From Gemmobacter sp964439015 (GTDB lineage Bacteria > Pseudomonadota > Alphaproteobacteria > Rhodobacterales > Rhodobacteraceae): DNA of 10,301 nt. Under the pieces are notes generated by a model that worked only from the letters and a program-made list of their open reading frames with translations, was not told where the DNA came from and did not search any database. The position numbers and the translations under genes were made by a program. The DNA lies in contig CAYTMV010000072.1 in assembly GCA_964439015.1 (NCBI GenBank), positions 1 to 10,301 on the forward strand, in the 5' to 3' direction. Below, one piece after another: positions 1-5,212 of this stretch; positions within the stretch are counted from its first letter, which is position 1; each line of letters opens with the position of its first letter.

Positions 1-962
1 TGCGCCTGCACCTGATCCAGCCGCCCCTCGGCGCAGGCCTGCATCAGGTCCAGCGCCTGCGCGCCCAGCCGCATCATCAGCACCTGACATTCCGGGTCGC
101 CGAAGCGGCAGTTGTATTCGACCAGCCGCGCCGCGCCGTTCTCGATCATCAGCCCTGCGTAAAGCACCCCCTGATAGGGCGTGCCGCGCCGCGCCATTTC
201 GGCAATCGTCGGGCGCACGATCAGCGCCATCACCTGATCCTGGATCGCCTGCGTCAGCACCGGCGCGGGCGAATAGGCGCCCATCCCGCCGGTGTTTGGC
301 CCGGTATCGCCGTCGCCCACCCGCTTGTGATCCTGCGCGGTGCCGATGGGCAGGGCGTTCACCCCGTCCGAGAGGATGAAGAAACTGGCTTCCTCACCGG
401 CCATGAACTCTTCGATCACCACCTCGGCGCCCGCCGCACCAAACTCGCCGCCAAACATGTCGTCGATGGCGGCCAGCGCCTCGGCCTCGGTCATCGCCAC
501 GATCACGCCCTTGCCCGCGGCCAGACCATCGGCCTTGACCACGATCGGCGCGCCTTTTGCGCGGATATGGGCGCGGGCGGGTTCGGCCGCGGTAAAGCGG
601 GCATAACCGGCGGTGGGGGCACCGCAGGCATCGCAGATTTCCTTGGTGAAGCCCTTCGAGGCCTCAAGCTGCGCCGCCGCCGCCGAGGGGCCAAAGGTCA
701 ACAGCCCCGCCGCCCGGCAGGCATCGGCCACGCCCGCAGCCAGGGGCGCCTCGGGGCCGATGATGACGAAATCAATGGCGTTTTCTTCGCAGAAGGTCAC
801 CACGGCAGCCCCGTCGAGGATGTCGAGCGCCGCACATTCGGCATGCGCCGCGATCCCGGCATTGCCCGGCGCCACGATCAGCCGGTCACATTTGGGGTTC
901 TGCTTGACCGCCCAGGCCAGAGCATGCTCACGCCCGCCGCCGCCAAGGATCAGGATATTCAT
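1..962 (-). CDS. purD: Phosphoribosylamine--glycine ligase (GARS), C-terminus cut by window edge
   Basis: PurD ligates glycine to 5-phosphoribosylamine using ATP, the second step of de novo purine synthesis, in the cytosol. The gene reads leftwards from ATG at 962-960 and stays open for about 320 codons to the window edge. The family is usually about 420-430 residues, so roughly the last 100 are missing. Visible in order: N-terminal MNILILGGGGREHAL (residues 1-15); VIIGPEAPLAAG (about 67-77); GPSAAAAQLEASKGFTK (about 91-107); the ATP-grasp segment VVKADGLAAGKGV (about 141-153); QDHKRVGDGDTGPNTGGMGA (about 210-229); and the metal/ATP site EYNCRFGDPE (about 281-290). All are hallmark PurD blocks and none is broken. 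No strong Shine-Dalgarno is visible, only a G-rich stretch just before the start. It diverges from the ATPase cassette and from xseA. Confidence 0.96.
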   Translation of the reverse strand, partial: MNILILGGGGREHALAWAVKQNPKCDRLIVAPGNAGIAAHAECAALDILDGAAVVTFCEENAIDFVIIGPEAPLAAGVADACRAAGLLTFGPSAAAAQLEASKGFTKEICDACGAPTAGYARFTAAEPARAHIRAKGAPIVVKADGLAAGKGVIVAMTEAEALAAIDDMFGGEFGAAGAEVVIEEFMAGEEASFFILSDGVNALPIGTAQDHKRVGDGDTGPNTGGMGAYSPAPVLTQAIQDQVMALIVRPTIAEMARRGTPYQGVLYAGLMIENGAARLVEYNCRFGDPECQVLMMRLGAQALDLMQACAEGRLDQVQA

Positions 963-1140
963 GCCACGCCCCCCGATTGACCTGTGAGCGGTGTAGGCAA
1001 GGCGGGGGGCGGTGGCAAGGGGGGAGGCGGACTTCGCTTAAAGCTGTTTCAGGAACTGCGCCACATCAAGGTCCATTCCTGCTCGTCGATGCAAAAAAGG
1101 CGTGGGTGCGGAACGCAACGGAGATCGGCCCCAACCCTGA

Positions 1141-1173
1141 AGTGCGTATCTGTTGCAGTGCGTATCTGTTGCA
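1141..1173. repeat. Perfect 16-bp tandem repeat upstream of the ATPase gene
   Basis: The unit AGTGCGTATCTGTTGC occurs twice with no gap, at 1141-1156 and 1157-1172, and one further base (1173) continues the period. A partial third match, the hexamer TATCTG at 1184-1189, lies 21 bases after the hexamer of the second copy. The repeat lies 161 bases before the chosen ATPase start. It could be a repeated protein-binding site, a slippage duplication or a footprint of an insertion. The sequence alone does not decide. Confidence 0.9.
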
Positions 1174-1274
1174 CGTCAATGGCTATCTGGGGTCCACGCC
1201 AGATGATTCCTGAGTGGCAGCATCCTGCAACGTGGGAAAACAGCCCAAGCCGAACGCCCTACTTAACTTAGTGG

Positions 1275-1303
1275 TTGCTAGTCCACTGATTTTTCGTTCA
1301 AAT
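1275..1303 (+). promoter_or_regulatory. Weak candidate promoter for the ATPase-nuclease cassette
   Basis: TTGCTA (1275-1280) and TCAAAT (1298-1303) are separated by 17 bases. Each matches the sigma70 consensus at 4 of 6 positions. The -35 hexamer lies in the loop of an AGTGG/CCACT inverted repeat (1270-1287), which could be an operator or a hairpin. The position is plausible, about 30 bases before the chosen ATG. AT-rich DNA gives such matches by chance, so this is only a candidate. Confidence 0.22.
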
Positions 1304-1333
1304 GACATTAGGCACGCATCTAGGGTGGGTATC

Positions 1334-2401
1334 ATGCTGAAAAGCGTTTCTTTTAGCAACTTCACAAGCATACCGAGTGATACGTGGCGATTTTCGACTG
1401 GTCTTAACGTAATTGTTGGCGAGAATGGTCTGGGAAAATCCCATGTGCTTAAGGCTCTTTATTCTATTTTGAATTCTTTAAAGCCGGGCGGCACGCAGTT
1501 TAATAGTGTAGCAACTGAGAAGATCGGAAAAGCCCAACTTGAAAAATCCATTGCAGACGAGCTAATCGGAAACATGCGACCGGATACTTTGGGGCGGCTG
1601 GTGAAGCGCAAGCAAGGAAGGAATCGGGCCGAGGTTTCAGCTAGTTTCAAAGATAGCAGACTTGATACAAGCTTCAGTTTCGCAACAAATTCGAAGACAC
1701 AAGTTGACATTACCGCACTTCCCACTTCCGCCTTGGCCAAGCCTCCTGTCTTTATCCCAACAAGGGAGATGATAACCCTATGCCCGTGGTTTGTTTCCTT
1801 CTTTGACTCTTACAACGTCCCTTTTGAAAAAACCTGGCGAGACACTGTTCTTCTTTTGGGGGCTCCAAGTTTGCGCGGTCCGCGTGAAAAGAAAGTCAGC
1901 GAACTATTGTCTCCCGTTGAAAATGCCTTGGGTGGTAAAGTTGAAGTGGATGCTAACGGACGGTTCTTTCTCAGAGTGAATGGTGGACGGATGGAGGCTG
2001 CCCTCGTCGCTGAAGGTCTTCGAAAGTTTGCGATGCTCGCACGCCTTATCAGCACCGGTGTTTTATTGGAGCAAGGCTATCTATTTTGGGATGAACCAGA
2101 AACAAATTTAAACCCGAAACTTATAAGGGTTCTTGCGCAAGTTATTGTGGCTCTTGCCGATCAGGGCATTCAGATTTTTCTCGCAACACACTCCGTTTTC
2201 CTCCTGAGAGAAATAGCAATTTTAACGGGCGGACGCAAAAGAAAGTCGCAATCAAGATACTTCTCCCTCGCAGCATCTGGGGATGATGAGGTATCAATGC
2301 TTGAGCAGGGAACCGAAATTGATGAGCTGAGGACCTTGGTGCTTCTTGACGAAGAGCTTCTCCAATCAGATCGTTATGTGGCTTCATCTCTCCATGGCTG
2401 A
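1334..2401 (+). CDS. OLD/ABC-like AAA family ATPase (AAA_15/AAA_21 type), candidate defence protein
   Basis: This is a 355-residue ATPase of the SMC/ABC-like class found in OLD, PtuA, AriA and RloA-type proteins. Visible: N-terminal beta strand LKSVSFSNFTSI; Walker A GENGLGKS (29-36); a divergent signature region AEGLRK (226-231) where LSGGQ is expected; Walker B YLFWDEPETNLNP with D253/E254; and switch histidine H286 in IFLATHS. The core is therefore complete. There is no TOPRIM domain after the ATPase, unlike OLD or GajA. The helical insert between Walker A and the signature (about 50-220) shows no motif I recognise. I chose ATG 1334 over the upstream GTG at 1214 because family-like sequence begins there and AGGGTGGG (1322-1329) lies at suitable distance. 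GC is low (26 of 60 in bases 1441-1500) and codons often end in A or T, unlike all neighbours, so recent transfer is likely. The gene overlaps the next by 8 bases. A role in phage defence is inferred, and a DNA-repair or toxin-regulating ATPase is an alternative. Confidence 0.85.
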   Translation: MLKSVSFSNFTSIPSDTWRFSTGLNVIVGENGLGKSHVLKALYSILNSLKPGGTQFNSVATEKIGKAQLEKSIADELIGNMRPDTLGRLVKRKQGRNRAEVSASFKDSRLDTSFSFATNSKTQVDITALPTSALAKPPVFIPTREMITLCPWFVSFFDSYNVPFEKTWRDTVLLLGAPSLRGPREKKVSELLSPVENALGGKVEVDANGRFFLRVNGGRMEAALVAEGLRKFAMLARLISTGVLLEQGYLFWDEPETNLNPKLIRVLAQVIVALADQGIQIFLATHSVFLLREIAILTGGRKRKSQSRYFSLAASGDDEVSMLEQGTEIDELRTLVLLDEELLQSDRYVASSLHG

Positions 2402-2909
2402 CATTTTTTTGAAAGAAGGTAGCTTGCGCTTCGAACTGGAGCAGGTTGACTTTGCAGAGAAGTATGATGACTGGCGTCATTACCGGAATGTTTTCAATTC
2501 AGCTTGCGGATCTTCAAAGGCCGTTGATTTTATCGTATCTAAGGCGCGCACGCTTTGGCTCATCGAAGTTAAGGACTACCGGAGGCACATTAGGACGAAG
2601 CCTTCCGAATTGGCTGATGAGGTTATATTAAAAGTCCGTGATACAATGGCTGGACTTGTTAGCACCGCGTTCCTTGGTGCGGATGCCCATGAAATGGAAA
2701 TATCTCGCAGTGCGTTGTCTCGTCGAAAACTTCGATTTGTGCTACATCTTGAGCAGCCGTCGAAGCCCTCAAGATTGTTTCCTGTTTCAGTGGATCCAGC
2801 AGACGTCTTGATGAAACTTAAGCAGAAGTTGCGCTTCGCTGATTGCCACCCTATTGTAGTAAATAGAGCGACATTTCCGGCGTCAGTTGGGCGAGTGACG
2901 GGCGCATAA
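2394..2909 (+). CDS. Small protein with PD-(D/E)XK-like nuclease motif, partner of the ATPase
   Basis: This 171-residue protein matches no named family that I recognise. The central sequence VDFIVSKARTLWLIEVKDYR (44-63) places D45 on a hydrophobic strand, then E58-V-K60 on the next. This D-X12-E-X-K spacing in paired beta strands is the usual layout of PD-(D/E)XK nucleases. A helix-like stretch, ELADEVILKVRDTMAGL, follows. A later strand, KLRFVLHLE, and a basic C-terminal half (MKLKQKLRFADCHPIVVN) would also fit the fold. No signal peptide or membrane segment is seen. I chose ATG 2394, which overlaps the ATPase stop (2399-2401) by 8 bases and suggests translational coupling. A TTG at 2346 and an ATG at 2376 are in frame but would add ATPase-overlapping sequence without obvious character. 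The composition is AT-rich like the ATPase gene. The nuclease call rests on motif and context only. A catalytically dead or non-nuclease relative remains possible. Confidence 0.7.
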   Translation: MADIFLKEGSLRFELEQVDFAEKYDDWRHYRNVFNSACGSSKAVDFIVSKARTLWLIEVKDYRRHIRTKPSELADEVILKVRDTMAGLVSTAFLGADAHEMEISRSALSRRKLRFVLHLEQPSKPSRLFPVSVDPADVLMKLKQKLRFADCHPIVVNRATFPASVGRVTGA

Positions 2910-2988
2910 TTAGGTTCACGCGGGGGCGTCCCGTCAAAGTTGTGAGGTCGGGTAAGTCGACGTGCGCCTAACGCGCAGAATATTTTGC

Positions 2989-3030
2989 GCCGCGGCTAAT
3001 GGAAATGCGGACGACTGCTGTGGCTTTTTT
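2989..3030 (+). terminator. Possible rho-independent terminator of the ATPase-nuclease cassette
   Basis: GCCGCGGC (2989-2996) can pair with GCTGTGGC (3017-3024) over 8 base pairs, two of them G-U, and TTTTTT (3025-3030) follows directly. The 20-base loop is long, which lowers confidence. It lies 80 bases after the stop of the second cassette gene, the right place to end cassette transcription before xseA. Confidence 0.4.
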
Positions 3031-3121
3031 CTGCGGTTGCGATGCCGCAAATTCGCGGGCGACTCTCCGTCCAGCCCAGCCTTCGGAATAACATCCCCCG
3101 CTTCATCATCCCCAAGTTGCA

Positions 3122-3151
3122 CCCCGCCCGCAACCCCTTCCCCTTTCCCCC
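3122..3151 (-). other. G-quadruplex-forming motif in the xseA leader (minus strand)
   Basis: The plus strand has five C-runs at 3122-3125, 3127-3129, 3134-3137, 3140-3143 and 3147-3151. On the minus strand these are G-runs of 5, 4, 4, 3 and 4 with loops of 3, 2, 4 and 1 bases. This satisfies the standard G3+N1-7 rule with one run to spare. The motif ends 21 bases before the xseA ATG and lies on the template strand. No Shine-Dalgarno sequence is visible before that ATG. Confidence 0.75.
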
Positions 3152-3172
3152 ACCTCGCCCTATCCTGCCGCC

Positions 3173-4750
3173 ATGGATCTGCTCGACGACACCCCCACGC
3201 CCTCGAACCAGCCTGAATATTCCGTCTCCGAGCTGTCGGGGGCGGTGAAGCGGGTGATCGAGGGGGAGTTTGGCCTCGTGCGGGTGCGGGGCGAGGTGGG
3301 GCGGGTGTCGCGGCCCTCGTCGGGGCATATCTACTTTGCGCTCAAGGATGATCGCGCCACGCTGGATGCGGTGACCTGGAAGGGGCAGGCCGCCCGGCTG
3401 ACCCAGCGCCCCGAGGAGGGGATCGAGGTGATCGCCACCGGCCGGATGACCACCTTTCCCGGCCAGTCGAAATATCAGCTGATCGTCGAAGAGATGGTGC
3501 CGGCGGGCGCGGGCGCGCTGATGGCGATGCTGGAAAAGCGCCGGGCGGCGCTGGCGGCCGAGGGGTTGTTTGACCCCGCCCGCAAAAAGCCGCTGCCCTA
3601 TCTGCCGCGGGTGATCGGGGTTGTCACCTCGCCCTCCGGCGCGGTGATCCGCGACATCCTGCACCGGCTGCGCGATCGCTTTCCGACCCATGTCCTGATC
3701 TGGCCGGTGGCGGTGCAGGGCAAGGCCTGCGCGCCCGAGGTGGCGGCGGCAATCCGCGGCTTCAACGCCATTCCGCCGGGCGGGCCGATTCCGCGGCCGG
3801 ATCTGTTGATCGTGGCGCGCGGCGGCGGCTCGCTGGAGGATCTGTGGGGCTTCAACGAAGAGGTGGTGGTGCGGGCGGCGGCGGACAGCCGTATCCCGCT
3901 GATTTCCGCCGTGGGGCATGAGACGGATACGACGCTGATCGACTTTGCGGCCGACCTGCGCGCGCCCACGCCCACGGCTGCGGCCGAGATCGCGGTGCCG
4001 GTGCGGCTGGATCTGATGGCGGCGCTGGATGGCCTGTCGGCGCGGATGGGGCAGGGCGTGGCGCGGGGGCAGATGCTGCGTGGGCAGCGGCTGCGCGATC
4101 TGTCGCGGGCCCTGCCGCGGCCGGAAAGCCTGACCCAGACCGCGCGGCAGCGGCTGGATGCCGCCGAGGGGCGGCTGTCGGGGGCCTTGGGGCTGATGGT
4201 GGCGCAAAAGCGCAGCCAGCTGGCCCGCGCCGGCGGCGGTCTGCGCCCCGAGGCGCTGCGCAGTCTGGTGTCGCGCAAGCGCGAGGGGTTGGTCGCGCTG
4301 GCCCAGCGGCAGGACATGGCCGGCCATCGGCGGCTGGAGCGCGCGCATCTGGCCCTGGACAAATGGGCCTCGCGCCTGACCCCGGCGCTGGCCCGGCTGT
4401 TGGCCGGGGCGGGCGCGGACCTCACGCGCGGGCGCGAGCGGCTGGCGGTCCTGTCGGCGCGGCTGGAGGCCGATCCCACGCGCCGCATCCCCTTGCTGCG
4501 GGACCGGCTGGAGCGGCTGGACCGTCTGCGCCAGACCCTGGGCCACGCCGAGACTTTGGCGCGCGGCTTTGCCGTGGTGCGGGGCGCGGGCGGCAAGCTG
4601 GTCACCAGCGCCGCCGCCGCCCGACAGGAGGCGCGGCTGGAGGTGCAGTTTCACGACGCCTCTCTGGCCGTGCTGCCCGAAGGGGCCGCGCCCAAGCCCC
4701 AACCGGCGCCGCGCAAGCCGCCGCACGGCACGCAGGGCAGCCTGTTCTGA
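3173..4750 (+). CDS. xseA: Exodeoxyribonuclease VII large subunit
   Basis: XseA is the catalytic subunit of exonuclease VII, which with several XseB subunits degrades single-stranded DNA from both ends in repair and recombination. The 525-residue product begins with an OB-fold region: YSVSELSGAVKRVI, then RVRGEVGRVSRPSSGHIYFA (about 37-56) and LKDDRATLDAV. The conserved catalytic part follows with VTSPSGAVIRDIL (about 150-163), ARGGGSLEDLWGFNEE (about 213-228) and SAVGHETDTTLIDFAADLRA (about 245-264). A long helical, Arg- and Leu-rich region (about 285-450), expected to form the coiled-coil arm, precedes the late block TLGHAETLARGFAVVR. The tail is Pro-rich and ends in GSLF. Length is in the normal range or slightly long. 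ATG 3173 puts the OB fold at the expected distance, although no ribosome binding site is visible. xseB is not in the window. It converges with the secreted-protein gene, 19 bases between stops. Confidence 0.96.
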   Translation: MDLLDDTPTPSNQPEYSVSELSGAVKRVIEGEFGLVRVRGEVGRVSRPSSGHIYFALKDDRATLDAVTWKGQAARLTQRPEEGIEVIATGRMTTFPGQSKYQLIVEEMVPAGAGALMAMLEKRRAALAAEGLFDPARKKPLPYLPRVIGVVTSPSGAVIRDILHRLRDRFPTHVLIWPVAVQGKACAPEVAAAIRGFNAIPPGGPIPRPDLLIVARGGGSLEDLWGFNEEVVVRAAADSRIPLISAVGHETDTTLIDFAADLRAPTPTAAAEIAVPVRLDLMAALDGLSARMGQGVARGQMLRGQRLRDLSRALPRPESLTQTARQRLDAAEGRLSGALGLMVAQKRSQLARAGGGLRPEALRSLVSRKREGLVALAQRQDMAGHRRLERAHLALDKWASRLTPALARLLAGAGADLTRGRERLAVLSARLEADPTRRIPLLRDRLERLDRLRQTLGHAETLARGFAVVRGAGGKLVTSAAAARQEARLEVQFHDASLAVLPEGAAPKPQPAPRKPPHGTQGSLF

Positions 4751-4766
4751 AGACAGCCTGTTCTGA
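4738..4766. repeat. Direct repeat duplicating the end of xseA
   Basis: CAGCCTGTTCTGA occurs at 4738-4750, where it includes the xseA stop codon, and again at 4754-4766 after the three bases AGA. The 16-base period is not a multiple of three, so the second TGA is out of frame with xseA. It looks like a short local duplication at the gene end. No hairpin terminator is visible in the 19 bases between the two convergent stop codons. Confidence 0.85.
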
Positions 4767-4769
4767 CCC

Positions 4770-5162
4770 TCAGACACCGATATCCGGCCCGGCGCAGGCC
4801 AAGGGCGTGTCGCTTTGCGCGACCTCGCTGAGTTCGGTGCCGCTTTCGCCCAGAAAGCGCGCGGTCATGCCGAAGGGGCCGTGGCGGAACTCCCAGCATT
4901 GCGGCTCGGTCAGGTCTTCATAGACAAAGCAGATCGCCTGATCCTGCTCATACCAATGGCCGATCCGGCATTGCTCGCCGGTAAAGGCCCAGCGCACGCG
5001 GCGGCCGGGCAGGTATTCTTCGGTCCCGAAGACCTCGCCCCGTTCGGCATAGGTCAGGGTTTTGCCGGTGGCATAGGCTTCGAACTCGGCGCCGGTCATC
5101 GGCGCATTTTCCGCCAGAGCGGCAAGGGGCAGCAGAGAGAGGGTAAGGATCAGCGCGCGCAT
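4770..5162 (-). CDS. Small secreted or periplasmic protein of unknown function
   Basis: This is a 130-residue protein with an N-terminal signal peptide: MR, then a hydrophobic core LILTLSLLPLAALA, with likely cleavage after ALA at about residue 17. The mature part is acidic and aromatic-rich. It has four cysteines, in EQCRIGHWY, AICFVYED, PQCWEF and LACAGP, which could form two disulfides in the periplasm. Sequences of this style (TGKTLTYAERG, then YLPGRRVRWAF) occur as conserved hypothetical proteins in Rhodobacterales to my recollection, but I know no assigned function. The start is well supported by AAGGAA in GGAAAGGAACGACC just before the ATG. It follows the AlkB-like gene on the same strand with a 50-base gap, so cotranscription is possible. 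Confidence 0.8.
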   Translation of the reverse strand: MRALILTLSLLPLAALAENAPMTGAEFEAYATGKTLTYAERGEVFGTEEYLPGRRVRWAFTGEQCRIGHWYEQDQAICFVYEDLTEPQCWEFRHGPFGMTARFLGESGTELSEVAQSDTPLACAGPDIGV

Positions 5163-5212
5163 CGGTCGTTCCTTTCCGGCTCAGGCTAGGACGGGCGGCG
5201 GTGCAGGTCCAG

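Larger units (their letters stand above)
963..1333. other. Intergenic region between purD and the ATPase cassette; composition changes inside it
   Basis: I support no gene in this 371-base stretch. The first part (about 963-1030) is very G-rich on the plus strand, with six-G runs at 1004-1009 and 1019-1024. It probably belongs to the original purD upstream region. From about 1031 the composition becomes mixed and then AT-rich, which I take as the left junction of inserted DNA (inference). It holds a perfect 16-bp tandem repeat (1141-1172), a small inverted repeat AGTGG/CCACT (1270-1274 with 1283-1287) followed closely by five T residues, and a weak possible promoter (TTGCTA 1275-1280, 17-base spacer, TCAAAT 1298-1303). 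An open frame joins the ATPase from a GTG at 1214, but it lacks family character before residue 41 of that reading. No transposase, integrase or tRNA was recognised. Confidence 0.6.
2910..3172. other. Intergenic region between cassette and xseA, containing the right composition boundary
   Basis: I support no gene in these 263 bases. The first half holds a small hairpin TGCGC-ctaac-GCGCA (2963-2977) and a terminator-like stem with T-run (2989-3030). The last part (about 3090-3172) is strongly C-rich and is probably the original xseA leader. The right edge of the inserted DNA therefore seems to lie around 3030-3090. I found no convincing direct repeat shared with the left boundary near 1030, and no IS end. 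A 62-codon minus-strand frame crosses the region but resembles no family I know. Confidence 0.5.

Noticed and set aside
1038..1172. Minus-strand remnant frame ending in MDLDVAQFLKQL before a TAA at 1040-1038, possibly the tail of a broken gene
   Set aside because: The frame is only about 45 codons, includes the tandem repeat, and matches no family I recognise. It is too weak to call a pseudogene.
1214..1333. Extended N-terminus of the ATPase from GTG 1214
   Set aside because: The extra 40 residues have no family character. MLKSVSFSNF at 1334 is the usual ATPase N-terminus and has a nearby purine-rich ribosome binding site.
2964..2978. Integron attC-like core (GCCTAAC matches RYYYAAC) after the cassette
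   Set aside because: No matching GTTRRRY core is found at a proper distance on either side, and no integrase gene is visible. The match is short enough to be chance.
2996..4777. Very long minus-strand open frame (593 codons) antisense to xseA
   Set aside because: It is rich in Arg, Gln, His, Pro and Gly with no motif, and lies opposite a clear xseA. Long antisense frames are expected in GC-rich genes with G/C in third positions.
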